Part shown: positions 7,735 through 17,121 of the stretch, in pieces
Numbering within the stretch: position 1 is the stretch's first letter
Layout: every line of letters starts with the position of its first letter
DNA from: an uncultured Clostridium sp.
Lineage (GTDB): Bacteria > Bacillota > Clostridia > Clostridiales > Clostridiaceae
Assembly: GCF_947039605.1 (NCBI RefSeq)
Contig: NZ_CAMQZG010000032.1
Coordinates: forward strand, 1 to 37,746
Direction: 5' to 3'
Length of the DNA: 37,746 nucleotides
Position numbers and translations under genes: made by a program
Notes under the pieces: model-generated
The model's database searches: none
Seen by the model: the letters and a program-made list of their open reading frames with translations, nothing else
What the model was told of the DNA's origin: nothing

Positions 7735-8382
7735 ATGCCAACAAGAATAGAGTTGAAAAATTTAGCTAAAAGGCAGCTAAAAGAAGGGAATTATTGGACT
7801 TTTGTAATAAACTTTGCGATATATGCAGTCTTAGTAGCAATTATAGGTGGTCTAAAAACAGTTGAAAACTTAAGTTTAACTAGCTCAATATTAACATTAT
7901 TAGTCTTAGTTCCAATACAGTTTGGATTGTTTTTTACAGCAATCAGAATTACACAGGGGAAATTACATATATGTAGTTTTATGTGCTTTATCTCAAGTGG
8001 ATTTAGTAAATACATAAAAATTATAGGGCTTGGAATTGTACTTAGTATTATTGTGTCAGTAGGGACTGTATTATTTATTATCCCAGGGATTATATGGGGT
8101 TTAATGTTTAGTCAGTCAATTTTTATAATGTGTACAAAAGATTGCACTATATTTGAAGCTTTAGATGAGAGTAGAAATATTATGAAGGGGCATAAGTGGG
8201 AGTTATTTATACTTGAGTGGAGTTTTGTTCTTTGGGGAATATTAATAACAATTACAGGTGGGCTTGGAACTATATTTATAGGACCATATATATTAACTAC
8301 TTTTGCCAATTATTATCGTGAGTTACAACTTGATTATGAAAAGAAGAATTATCAAGGTGGTTACGAAAATAGACAATTTTAA
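7735..8382 (+). CDS. DUF975-family membrane protein
   Basis: This 215-residue protein opens with a basic amphipathic stretch (RIELKNLAKRQLKEGNYW) followed by about five membrane segments, the usual start of DUF975 proteins. A central FIIPGIIWGLMFSQSIFIM segment and the cytoplasmic EALDESRNIMKGHKWELF are also family-like. Function is unknown in the family. AAGGAG precedes the ATG. The gene has its own promoter and terminator, and a palindrome in its leader suggests specific control. Confidence 0.85.
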   Translation: MPTRIELKNLAKRQLKEGNYWTFVINFAIYAVLVAIIGGLKTVENLSLTSSILTLLVLVPIQFGLFFTAIRITQGKLHICSFMCFISSGFSKYIKIIGLGIVLSIIVSVGTVLFIIPGIIWGLMFSQSIFIMCTKDCTIFEALDESRNIMKGHKWELFILEWSFVLWGILITITGGLGTIFIGPYILTTFANYYRELQLDYEKKNYQGGYENRQF

Positions 8383-8390
8383 ATAGATAG

Positions 8391-8427
8391 AAGCTAGTGG
8401 ATTTAATCTACTAGCTTTTATTTTTAT
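8391..8427. terminator. Bidirectional terminator
   Basis: AAGCTAGTGGA (8391-8401) pairs with TCTACTAGCTT (8407-8417), 11 bp with one G-U, then a T-rich run. It overlaps the stop codon of the convergent glycosyltransferase gene (8411-8413). Confidence 0.8.
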
Positions 8428-10273
8428 ATAGATTTGCAATAATAGCGGAACTGTTAGATATATCTAAAATATTTAAAGGTTTATTAAGAAAATTTTTTTT
8501 ATTTTTATCATACTCTCTAGGGTTATCAAGAAGTTTTTTTATTAAGTTAGTTAGTTTAGGGTCATATAAATCATTGGACTGCTTAAGATTATGTGTGTGA
8601 TCCCCAAAATTAGTTTTAATTAGGGTATTAACTGTGCTAGTAGATACAATATTAGGTATAGTTGAAAGTCCAAGAGTAATCACGGGAGTTTTTACACAGA
8701 GTGATTCAAGTGCAACTCTGCCAGTACCAATAGTCAACCATGAGTTATAGCATAAACTTTTTATGTCAAAAACAGAGCCAATAACAAAAACTTTTTTTTC
8801 TTTTGAGCTAGTAGTGTTATTGATTGATAAAGCTAATTTTTCTATTTCAGATCTATAATTTCCATCTCCAGCAATAATTGCAATGATATTAGGATAGTTC
8901 TTTTGAAGTATATCAAAAGTTTTAAGAAATTTAATAGCAAGTTTTCCTTTATTAGAGGAAAGTCTACTACAATATAAAATAACTTTTTTATTAGTGCTAA
9001 AAATTTCTTTATAATCAGAATCTTTATTTAGTTTATAAACAGATAAATCTTTTTTGAAATTTATAGAGTTTGGAACAATTTTAATATTTGGACTTTCTAG
9101 AGTAGTAAAATAAAAGTCATTTACAATACTACTAACAACTATAAAAGTATCAATATATTTTTTAGCTTTTGTAATTAGATTTTTTTTATAGTAAGTACCA
9201 TGGAGCGTAGCAAAAATTGGTATTGTTATTTTTTTATTTAGAGTTTCACACAATTCAATTTCATAGGGCATATGGCAGTGAATTAAATTTATATTAAATT
9301 TATCTATAATTTTTAGAACTTCATCCTTGAAAAACTCTTTTTTAAACCACAATTTAGATTTTAATATTTTAATATTATTTAGCAAGAAAATATCTTCTAA
9401 AAGACCACCTTTTGTGAGTACTAAAGTATTTATACCAAGCTTTTTAAAAGATTTAATCATTTCTAGAATATAGGTTTCAGTTCCACCAAGTCTAAGGTTA
9501 CTTAAAACTACTAAAACATTAAAGTTATAAGTAGTCCTATAAGATAATCCATTTGTATATTTATCAAGTGACCTTATAAGAAAGTTTCTATTTTCAATAA
9601 ATTTATTTTCAATAAAAAAATTAATTGGATTAGAGCTTGAAAAGTTATTATCTAAATGTAAGTTTTCAGTATAAGGAATTATATTAGTTTTAAAGTAATG
9701 AAGAATTAGTGGGATTTTTTCGATTTTAGTATATTTAAGTAGAAGAAGAACAAGATCAAGTTCTGATTTTATAGAAGATTTTAAAAGTATTTTATAAATT
9801 TTAAAGAGAAAAGTTTTTTTAAACATAAGCGTATAAATATTAATAGGAATAAACCCAGATTTACAAGAATAGTCAATATATTGGGAAGTTATAAATTGAT
9901 TTTGAATAACTTCAGAGTCTGGGTTGGTTATCTGAGTTTCTAAACAAGAAGAAATATTTAAAGAATTAGTTATTATAAATTCTGATTGAAGCTCAAGTCT
10001 TTTTTTATGAAGTATATCACCACTAGTTATGATGGATAAGAAATCTCCAGTTGAAATTTGAATTATGTTTAAGATATTTTTAAAAATAAAGTTTTTATTT
10101 TTAATATAAATTATTTGAATCTTAGAATCGGATAGTATATCTTGATTAGTTATTTCTGCTGTACTTAAAATAAAAGCATCCCAAAGATTTAAACTTTGGG
10201 ATTTTACACTTTTATATGTTTCACTTAAATAGTCAGACCTAAAATTTATAATTATTAAGCTAATTTTATGCAT
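8411..10273 (-). CDS. GT2-like/GT4 fusion glycosyltransferase with degraded GT2 half
   Basis: This 620-residue protein has two parts. Residues 1 to about 245 follow the GT-A (GT2) fold opening (KISLIIINFRSDYLSETYKSV) but the acidic DxD region reads ITSGDILHKKRLELQ, lacking the DGDD of its paralogue, so it may be inactive. Residues about 250-620 are a GT-B (GT4) enzyme: LRLGGTETYILEMI, LIHCHMP, VPNSI, YCSRLSSNKGK, AGDG, and IGTGRVALESLCVKTPVI. It is a paralogue of the protein at 10721, on the opposite strand. The start ATG lies 8 nt after the upstream gene's stop and lacks a ribosome site, so translation probably depends on coupling. Sugar and acceptor are unknown. Confidence 0.85.
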   Translation of the reverse strand: MHKISLIIINFRSDYLSETYKSVKSQSLNLWDAFILSTAEITNQDILSDSKIQIIYIKNKNFIFKNILNIIQISTGDFLSIITSGDILHKKRLELQSEFIITNSLNISSCLETQITNPDSEVIQNQFITSQYIDYSCKSGFIPINIYTLMFKKTFLFKIYKILLKSSIKSELDLVLLLLKYTKIEKIPLILHYFKTNIIPYTENLHLDNNFSSSNPINFFIENKFIENRNFLIRSLDKYTNGLSYRTTYNFNVLVVLSNLRLGGTETYILEMIKSFKKLGINTLVLTKGGLLEDIFLLNNIKILKSKLWFKKEFFKDEVLKIIDKFNINLIHCHMPYEIELCETLNKKITIPIFATLHGTYYKKNLITKAKKYIDTFIVVSSIVNDFYFTTLESPNIKIVPNSINFKKDLSVYKLNKDSDYKEIFSTNKKVILYCSRLSSNKGKLAIKFLKTFDILQKNYPNIIAIIAGDGNYRSEIEKLALSINNTTSSKEKKVFVIGSVFDIKSLCYNSWLTIGTGRVALESLCVKTPVITLGLSTIPNIVSTSTVNTLIKTNFGDHTHNLKQSNDLYDPKLTNLIKKLLDNPREYDKNKKNFLNKPLNILDISNSSAIIANLYKNKS

Positions 10274-10281
10274 TATAAAAT

Positions 10282-10578
10282 TTATTCAATAGAAAGCTTT
10301 ATTAAAATATCTTGGTCGACAGGCTCATAAATAACTTCATAGTCAGTAACACTGCAGTTCTCACCATAATCAGAAGATATTAAGGGGATTTCTACAATGC
10401 AAGTTCCATTAGGCACAATAAAGTGATTATTAGAATGAAACAATATAGGTGATTTAGAATCCCAATTATATATATATATACTTCGAAATCTTAGGCGCGC
10501 TGTATTATTTTTGTAGGATATTACAAGTTTTGTTGCATCAGTTGGTCTAGTTAGAATCCCTGTTGAAAATTTGTTCAT
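10282..10578 (-). CDS. Small beta-rich protein of the glycan cassette
   Basis: This 98-residue protein has no signal peptide or membrane segment. It is made of alternating hydrophobic and polar stretches that predict a beta sandwich, with aromatic-rich segments (IYIYNWDSK, DYEVIYEP). I do not recognise the family. AGAGGTGAT is a strong ribosome site. It is the first gene of a two-gene operon with the glycosyltransferase downstream (8 nt apart) and is divergent from the second cassette. A place on the spore or cell surface, perhaps as the glycosylated partner, is inferred only from position and small beta-rich character. Confidence 0.7.
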   Translation of the reverse strand: MNKFSTGILTRPTDATKLVISYKNNTARLRFRSIYIYNWDSKSPILFHSNNHFIVPNGTCIVEIPLISSDYGENCSVTDYEVIYEPVDQDILIKLSIE

Positions 10579-10720
10579 AAATAAATATCACCTCTTAGTC
10601 AAATTGATTATTTTATATTCTATTCTTAATGTATTAAAAACTATTCTAAAAGGCATATAAAAAAAATAAAAAAACATATATTGATAGTAGTTCTAATATT
10701 ACAAAAAAGGAATGAGGCGA

Positions 10721-12550
10721 GTGACAAGGCGAAGAGAAGATGAATTAGTGAGTATTGTTGTTTCTAATTATAATAATGAAGAATATATAATTGATTGTTT
10801 GGATTCCTTAATTAATCAAACTTATCAAAATGTAGAGTTAATAATTATAGATGATTGTTCAACTGATAAAAGTTCAGAAGTTATAGAAAGGTGGGTTAAT
10901 ACAAAAGGGAAAAAAGTATTTGATAAGGGAAAATTAGTATTTTTAAAATTACCTAAGAACATAGGGTTTTCTGGGGCTGTGACAACAGGCTTATTTTTAG
11001 CAAGAGGAGAATATTTAGCAATGCAAGATGGTGATGACATCTCTGCTAAAGAAAGATTAACAAAGCAAGTTAAGTATTTAAAAGAAAATCAAGGGATAAA
11101 AGCAATAGGAACTAATTATTATACTTTTCAAAATAATATAGAGTCAGCAAAATTGTCAGACTATATTGTATATGGAAAGGAAAATATAAATAAAAGCTTT
11201 TATGAGGGGAAAAGTCCAGTTTCATACGGAACATTAATGATTAAAGGTGAGATGTTTGATAAAGTAGGTGGACTTACGAGAAAGATTGATGGAGCAGAAG
11301 ATTATGAATTTTTAGCTAAATTGATAGGGTATGGAATAGATAATATAAAAGAAGGCCTATATTATTATCGTGAACATGATAAGCAAAGATCTAGAGAATT
11401 TTATTCTGAAAAAATTAATAAGAGTAAAATTACAAAAGATAAGCTTAGTGTTTTATTAGTATTAGATCAATTGAATATTGGTGGAACAGAAACACATGTA
11501 CTATGCCTTGCAAAAGAATTAATAAAGCAAGGGGTTAAAGTTAGTATTCTTGCAGAAAATGGAGAACTTGAATGTGAGTTTAGAAATTTAAATTGTAAAA
11601 TATATAATATGAAAATGCCTACAACTATAGTTAGAGATACTGCTACTATAAATTCATATAAACAGAGTATTAAAAAAATATTAGAGATAGAACAAACCAA
11701 TATTGTACATTTACATCAATCACCATCTGGAAGTTTAGTTATGGAAGCAGCTAAAGATAAGAATATACCAATGATATTTACAATACATGGAATGTATTAC
11801 CATGATATAGTTTCAACAATGCTTAAAACCTGTAATAAAGTTATAAGTGTAAGTATTCCAGTTTTCAAATGGCTTTCAACATTTGGAGTGCAGTCTAGCA
11901 TAATACCTAATGGAATAAGTTATTCTGATTTTAGTTATGATGAAAAAGGAATTGAAATTAGAAAAAATAATGGACTTAAAGAAAGTGATTATGTTGCAAT
12001 GTACTGTAGTAGAATGGCATGGGGAAAAATAAAGACATGTGAAAATCTTATAAGGGTATGTAGAGATTTAACTAGAAAAGAAAATAAAGAAATACATGGA
12101 CTTATAGTAGGTGATGGCCCTGGATTTGAAGAGCTTAAAAAAGTTGGTGATAGAGCTAATAATACGATAGGAAAAGAGATAATACATTTTACTGGTGGTC
12201 AAACTGATATACCTAAATATTATAGTGCAAGTGATATTGTTATTGGGACGGGGAGAGTTGCAATAGAGGCAATGGCAGCTAAAAAACCAGTTATAGCAAC
12301 TGGGAATAATGGATATTTCGGAATTGTAAATGAAAAGAATTTTGATGAGGCTTGGAATATGTATTTTGGGGATCATAATTCAATAAAACCTAACAATGCA
12401 ATGTATCTTTATGAAGATATGAAAAAAATAAGTGAAAAAGGAAGTAGTTGCTGTTGTCCTGAAAATATCTTTAATAAAAGTATAGATATTTTTGAAATTA
12501 AAAATATTACTAAAAAATTAATTGATTTATATTTAGAAGCGTTAGAGTAG
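10721..12550 (+). CDS. GT2-GT4 fusion glycosyltransferase
   Basis: This 609-residue protein joins two glycosyltransferases. Residues 1 to about 225 are a GT2 enzyme with VSIVVSNYNNEEYI, ELIIIDDCSTD, NIGFSGA and the metal-binding region MQDGDDIS. Residues about 235-600 are a GT4 enzyme with LNIGGTETHVL, IVHLHQSPSG, IPNGI, YCSRMAWGK, VGDGPG and IGTGRVAIEAMAAKKPVI. The GTG at 10721 is preferred: AAGGA lies 9 nt before it, whereas the ATG at 10712 touches the same site with no spacing. A pyruvyl transferase follows 8 nt after the stop. Probably it adds two sugars in sequence to one acceptor; sugars are unknown. Confidence 0.88.
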   Translation: MTRRREDELVSIVVSNYNNEEYIIDCLDSLINQTYQNVELIIIDDCSTDKSSEVIERWVNTKGKKVFDKGKLVFLKLPKNIGFSGAVTTGLFLARGEYLAMQDGDDISAKERLTKQVKYLKENQGIKAIGTNYYTFQNNIESAKLSDYIVYGKENINKSFYEGKSPVSYGTLMIKGEMFDKVGGLTRKIDGAEDYEFLAKLIGYGIDNIKEGLYYYREHDKQRSREFYSEKINKSKITKDKLSVLLVLDQLNIGGTETHVLCLAKELIKQGVKVSILAENGELECEFRNLNCKIYNMKMPTTIVRDTATINSYKQSIKKILEIEQTNIVHLHQSPSGSLVMEAAKDKNIPMIFTIHGMYYHDIVSTMLKTCNKVISVSIPVFKWLSTFGVQSSIIPNGISYSDFSYDEKGIEIRKNNGLKESDYVAMYCSRMAWGKIKTCENLIRVCRDLTRKENKEIHGLIVGDGPGFEELKKVGDRANNTIGKEIIHFTGGQTDIPKYYSASDIVIGTGRVAIEAMAAKKPVIATGNNGYFGIVNEKNFDEAWNMYFGDHNSIKPNNAMYLYEDMKKISEKGSSCCCPENIFNKSIDIFEIKNITKKLIDLYLEALE

Positions 12551-12558
12551 GTGATTTT

Positions 12559-13611
12559 ATGAAAATTTTATATATAGGATGGGTAGGATATAAAAACATT
12601 GGTGATGAACTTATGTTAGAAAATTTTAAAAAACTTGCAAAAGAAAAATTAGGGTCAGATTGTATCATAAAAGCAACAATGTGTAGTGAAAATTTTGATA
12701 ACTTTAAGGGGTATGATGTAGTATGCCTTGGAGGGGGCTCAATACTTTCAGAAGGTTTCATAAATGTAATATATAGAGCTTTAGAACAAGATAAAAAAAT
12801 TATTATTTGGGGTTCAGGATATGATGATATATTTGAAGAGGAATTCTGTCAAATGATTATTAAATCAGAATTTGCATATATATATTCAGATTTAATAGAA
12901 GAAAAACTAGATGAAATAGCTAAAAAAGCTAATTTTTTTGGAGTAAGAGGACCAATAACGCATAGAATATTAAAAAAATCTAATTTAGATATAAGTAATA
13001 TTATTCTATCAGGTGATCCAGGACTTTTATTAGAAGAAGAAAAATTCAATAATCCATATACTTTTAAAAAAGAAGATAAATATGTAGGTATAAATGTTGG
13101 CACTATGTTTAATAAAGTGTATGGTGGAAATGAGGAAAGAGTATTTGAGGCTCTTTTAAGGGTAGCGAATGATTTGATTTCATCAGGATATAAAATATAT
13201 TTATATAGTATGTGGCCAAATGATTTAGATAGAATTTTATATTTTTATAATAGCATAGAGGAAACAAAAAATGTGATTTTAGATATGGAAAACAGAAAAG
13301 GTCATGAGCTTCTTACTATAATAAAAAATTGTGTTTTTACAATAAATTTCAAATTACATGCAAATGTTATATCAGCAGCAGCTAGTGTCCCATTTGTTTG
13401 TCTAGGATATAGACTAAAGTGTTATGATTTTGTAAAGTCCTTAAATCAAGAAAGACTACTTGTATCAACAGGAAGTGAAAATATATATGAGGATGTAAGT
13501 AGAAAAATTAAATATTTAAAATCAAATGGTGAAAAAGTAGAAAAAGAATTAGAAAACAAAGTAAATATTTATAAAGAGAAATTAAGGAAATCTTTAGATA
13601 ATTTAATTTAA
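12559..13611 (+). CDS. Polysaccharide pyruvyl transferase family protein (CsaB/WcaK-like)
   Basis: This 350-residue protein has the family's opening (ILYIGWVGYKNIGDELML), the glycine-rich DVVCLGGGSIL segment, FFGVRGPITHRIL, LSGDPGLLL and the C-terminal half motif INFKLHANVISAAASVPFVCLGY with its conserved His. Relatives move a pyruvate ketal from phosphoenolpyruvate onto a sugar of a cell-wall or exopolysaccharide, giving an acidic site that SLH domains can bind in some species. The ribosome site AGGTGAT overlaps the end of the upstream glycosyltransferase gene, so the two are coupled and likely act on one glycan. Confidence 0.9.
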   Translation: MKILYIGWVGYKNIGDELMLENFKKLAKEKLGSDCIIKATMCSENFDNFKGYDVVCLGGGSILSEGFINVIYRALEQDKKIIIWGSGYDDIFEEEFCQMIIKSEFAYIYSDLIEEKLDEIAKKANFFGVRGPITHRILKKSNLDISNIILSGDPGLLLEEEKFNNPYTFKKEDKYVGINVGTMFNKVYGGNEERVFEALLRVANDLISSGYKIYLYSMWPNDLDRILYFYNSIEETKNVILDMENRKGHELLTIIKNCVFTINFKLHANVISAAASVPFVCLGYRLKCYDFVKSLNQERLLVSTGSENIYEDVSRKIKYLKSNGEKVEKELENKVNIYKEKLRKSLDNLI

Positions 13612-13668
13612 ATGGAAACCAATAAGAAGTATAAATTGATAAAATTAATAATTCAAAAGAGGTAAAAT

Positions 13669-14310
13669 ATGAATGATAATAATGCTAAGGGAAATTATAA
13701 ATATTGGAATAAAGCTTCGCAACGTATAAATAGGAATAATGAAAATTATAATAAAGATTCAAAAGTTAAAGTGGAAAATAATATAAATTACAATAAGGAA
13801 CCACAGGTTATTATAGAAAATAGTATAAATGAAGTAGAAATAGTCACAAGTAAAAAAAAGATTGATTATATAGAATGTGAAAAACAAATTCAATATGAAA
13901 ATCAATGTTGTAATATAGTTTCTGCATATCAAGGAATAGTTAGTACAACTAAGGCTGCAGGCGAAAGTATAATAATGTTTGAAGCAGAATTTTTCAGTGG
14001 AAATAGAATAAAACAATTAACAGATACAATAGTCACCTTAGAAGATAAGGGGATATATCAAATTTCTTATAATATCAAAGCTTGTTTGAGTGATGAGGGA
14101 GCTATAAGTATATATCCAAGACTCAATGGATGTACAAAGAGAGAATGCTCAACAACGGCTGTAAATAATCTTTATAGTTTATGTGTAAGTGCAACAGGAA
14201 CATTTTTAATTGATGCAATGGAAGAATGTTTATATTTAGACTTTTTGATAGTATCATCAGAATGTTCGTTTGATATATCAGGATGTTTGTCAATTATACA
14301 AATAATATAG
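13669..14310 (+). CDS. BclA-like C1q/TNF-type domain surface protein
   Basis: This 213-residue protein has an Asn/Lys-rich disordered N-terminus (about residues 1-75), then a jelly-roll domain (about 80-213). The pattern DTIVTLEDKGIYQISYNI, a later PRLNG, SVSATGTFLIDA-like strand and a hydrophobic C-terminal strand resemble the C-terminal domain of exosporium protein BclA, which is C1q/TNF-like. Unlike BclA it has no collagen Gly-X-Y repeats. It has about nine Cys, unusual for the fold. No signal peptide is present, as expected for spore-surface proteins made in the mother cell. It closes the cassette, so it is the likely acceptor of the glycan; that is inference. Confidence 0.65.
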   Translation: MNDNNAKGNYKYWNKASQRINRNNENYNKDSKVKVENNINYNKEPQVIIENSINEVEIVTSKKKIDYIECEKQIQYENQCCNIVSAYQGIVSTTKAAGESIIMFEAEFFSGNRIKQLTDTIVTLEDKGIYQISYNIKACLSDEGAISIYPRLNGCTKRECSTTAVNNLYSLCVSATGTFLIDAMEECLYLDFLIVSSECSFDISGCLSIIQII

Positions 14311-14327
14311 TATTAAAAAGTGATATT

Positions 14328-14354
14328 AAGGCAGGATTTTCCTGTCTTTTTTTT
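14328..14354 (+). terminator. Intrinsic terminator
   Basis: AAGGCAGGA (14328-14336) pairs with TCCTGTCTT (14340-14348), 9 bp with one G-U, followed by eight or more T. It ends the glycan cassette. Confidence 0.85.
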
Positions 14355-14471
14355 GGATTTCCTTAAAAAAAAGAATTATTTTACTTTTAGCTATTAAAAA
14401 ACTATAGAGAAAACTCGATAATAATATGAGATTTGAATTTTAAAGGAAATTTTTGAGATTTAGGAGGAACA

Positions 14472-14498
14472 ATGACTTGTGAGAGTAGAACATTTTAA
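14472..14498 (+). CDS. Possible 8-codon leader peptide overlapping the GGDEF-EAL start
   Basis: AGGAGG (14462-14467) lies 4 nt before an ATG that opens an 8-residue frame (MTCESRTF) ending at 14498. The GTG of the long gene at 14479 is inside it, out of frame, 11 nt from the same ribosome site. An in-frame ATG of the long gene sits at 14503, right after the small frame's stop, where restart could happen. It may be chance. Confidence 0.3.
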   Translation: MTCESRTF

Positions 14499-17121
14499 TG
14501 GTATGTTCCAAAAGAAAAAATGGGAAAATTGGTACAATAATAGTAGTAAACAAGAAGATATTATAGATATAAAAGTTTTAATTGTGCTCTTTATAATTGC
14601 TATGATAGGTAGTATGTTTAAAATAGAACTTGTATTTGGAATAACTTTTGATTTAACTAGTGTATTTTTTATGTTAATTTTTCTTATGTTTGGACAGAAA
14701 AAAACAATTATAGTAATAGCAATTACCGGGGTATTTAATATATTTTTGTTAGGTGAAAAATATATATTTCTAATTCATATAATAGAGATAATAACAATCA
14801 ATATTTTAAGTAAAAAATATCAGAAATTAAGTGTGATAATAGCAGGGGTAATTTTTTGGGGACTTATAGGAATACCAGTACTTACAATTATGTATTTAGT
14901 TGCAAGTAATACAGAGTTTAATGGGTATTACTTATTTGATATGATTTTTATAGTTATCAATTGTATCTTTAATATTTATATAGCAGAGGTTATCTATATT
15001 TATATTATAAAAAAATGTATTTTAAAGAAAAATATATCAATAACATTTAGACATATAATTTTACACATAATAACAGCAGCTATATTAATACCATTCATGC
15101 TTAATATATTTACTGATATTTTAAAGACAAATGAGTATATCTCAAATAATGTTTATACTTACTCCTCAGATACTTTTAATCATATATCGGATGAAGTAAG
15201 AACTTGGGGTGGTGAAAAAATAGTTAATCTCCAGCTTCTAGGGATAGTTGAATCTCTTAAATTAGAAGACTTTATAAAAGAATATTCTAAAAACAAAGAT
15301 TTTAATATAAGTGTGATTAATAATACTGGAATAGAAATATTAACTGTTAAGAATTATGACAGAGGTATTGGTGATTTTAGTGATTATGAAAATATAGAGG
15401 TATATAATGGAGATTTGTCTAAAATGGTACCTGTTTCCAATTCGAAAATAATAGAAACTAATTGGATGGATGGTTTTTTCTTATTTAAAAAGGAAATAGA
15501 AGGAACAGGACTTTTAGTTAATATAGAAGTTCCAATAAGTACGTATAAGGATAGTATATTGCAAGAGTATAGCAGTCAATTTGAATTTTTAATGCTTTTT
15601 GTATTTTTTATAGGATTTATAGTAATGGTTCTAAACAAAGTTATATTTAATGATTTAACTAAATTAGCTATTAATACAGAAAATTATAAAAGTTTTTTAA
15701 ATGATGAAAATATAAGTGAGTGGCCTTTTACAGATATTTTAGAAATAAGGTATTTAGTTGATAATATTAAAAAAATGATAAATGAATTAAAACAGAGTTT
15801 TAAAGAACTTAAAAATTCGGAAGAGATGTTATATGAGCTAGCATATTATGATACGCTTACAAATCTTCCAAATAGACTTTTCTTTAGAAAAACATTAGAT
15901 GAGCTAGTAGAAAAACTAGATAATAGTAAGAAAGCAGGAATTATCTTTTTAGACCTAAATAGGTTTAAAGTGATAAATGATTCATTAGGACATGATACAG
16001 GGGACAAACTTTTAAAAGAGGTAGCAAGAAGACTAAATACACTGAAAAATGAAAAAATAGAGGTGTTTAGACTAGGGGGAGATGAATTTGTTATCTTAGC
16101 TAAAGTAGATAGCAAAAGTGAAATTGAAGAGATAGGGGCAAAAATACTTTTGAAATTTGAAGAGAACTATATACTAGATGATTTAGTTCTTAGTATTTCA
16201 TGTAGTGTAGGTGCTAGTATATATCCAGATGATTCCAAAAATATAAATTCAATACTTCAGTATGCTGATATATCAATGTATAAAGCAAAAGATAGTGAGA
16301 GTGGACGTATACAGTTATTTGATTCAGAAATAAGAGAATTTGTATTAGAGAAATTAGTAATAGAAAAAGAAATATTTAATGCATTAGAAAAAGGTGAGTT
16401 TACATTATACTATCAACCTAAATATTCATCAGAAACAGAGGAAATTGCTAGTCTAGAAGCTCTTATAAGATGGTCAAGTGAGAAGCTAGGAGTAGTGTCA
16501 CCAGATAAATTTATATCAATAGCAGAAGAATCAGATTTGATTTTTAAAATTGATAAATGGGTAATAGTAAATGTATGCAAACAAAATAAAAAACTTCAAG
16601 ATGCAGGGTATGAAAAGATACCAATAGCTGTAAATATTTCAGCAAAACATTTTGCAACAGAAGAAATAGAAAAAATAATAATAGATGCATTAGAAATTTC
16701 AGGATTAGAAGCAAAATATTTAATAGTTGAAATTACAGAGGGTGTTCTTATTGAGAATTTCCAGATTGTTGAAAAGATAATAAGAAATTTAAATAAAATA
16801 GGAGTATCAATATCAATTGATGATTTTGGTACAGGATATTCCTCATTCAATCAACTTATGAAACTTCCAATTAATGAGGTTAAAATTGATAGAGCATTTG
16901 TACAAAATATAAATAAAGAGCCTAGAAAGGCAAGTATTGTAAAAAGTATGATTGAACTAGCACATAAATTAGATTTGAATGTTGTTGCAGAAGGCGTTGA
17001 AACTATTGAGGAAAAAGAATTTTTACAAAAATTTAAATGTGATCAGTTACAAGGGTATTTATTTAAAAGACCTATAGCAATTGATGAACTTAAAAAATTC
17101 ATAGATAAAAGGGGAAAATAA
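14479..17121 (+). CDS. Membrane-bound GGDEF-EAL cyclic-di-GMP enzyme
   Basis: This 880-residue protein has about six membrane segments (roughly residues 30-212), an extracellular region (about 215-365), another helix (about 368-388), a linker, a GGDEF domain with intact GGDEF at 533-537, and an EAL domain with EAL at 660-662 and DDFGTG at 781-786, plus EITEG and AEGVET. The EAL half should be an active phosphodiesterase; the GGDEF half keeps its signature but no RxxD inhibitory site is visible 5 residues upstream. The extracellular part looks like a dCACHE-type sensor. The start is uncertain (GTG 14479 or ATG 14503). A sugar-type binding lipoprotein begins at the next base after the stop. Confidence 0.92.
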   Translation: MRVEHFNGMFQKKKWENWYNNSSKQEDIIDIKVLIVLFIIAMIGSMFKIELVFGITFDLTSVFFMLIFLMFGQKKTIIVIAITGVFNIFLLGEKYIFLIHIIEIITINILSKKYQKLSVIIAGVIFWGLIGIPVLTIMYLVASNTEFNGYYLFDMIFIVINCIFNIYIAEVIYIYIIKKCILKKNISITFRHIILHIITAAILIPFMLNIFTDILKTNEYISNNVYTYSSDTFNHISDEVRTWGGEKIVNLQLLGIVESLKLEDFIKEYSKNKDFNISVINNTGIEILTVKNYDRGIGDFSDYENIEVYNGDLSKMVPVSNSKIIETNWMDGFFLFKKEIEGTGLLVNIEVPISTYKDSILQEYSSQFEFLMLFVFFIGFIVMVLNKVIFNDLTKLAINTENYKSFLNDENISEWPFTDILEIRYLVDNIKKMINELKQSFKELKNSEEMLYELAYYDTLTNLPNRLFFRKTLDELVEKLDNSKKAGIIFLDLNRFKVINDSLGHDTGDKLLKEVARRLNTLKNEKIEVFRLGGDEFVILAKVDSKSEIEEIGAKILLKFEENYILDDLVLSISCSVGASIYPDDSKNINSILQYADISMYKAKDSESGRIQLFDSEIREFVLEKLVIEKEIFNALEKGEFTLYYQPKYSSETEEIASLEALIRWSSEKLGVVSPDKFISIAEESDLIFKIDKWVIVNVCKQNKKLQDAGYEKIPIAVNISAKHFATEEIEKIIIDALEISGLEAKYLIVEITEGVLIENFQIVEKIIRNLNKIGVSISIDDFGTGYSSFNQLMKLPINEVKIDRAFVQNINKEPRKASIVKSMIELAHKLDLNVVAEGVETIEEKEFLQKFKCDQLQGYLFKRPIAIDELKKFIDKRGK

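Noticed and set aside
14355-14478. Cyclic-di-GMP riboswitch before the GGDEF-EAL gene
   Set aside because: None of the conserved GEMM motif segments is present; the leader is unstructured and AT rich.
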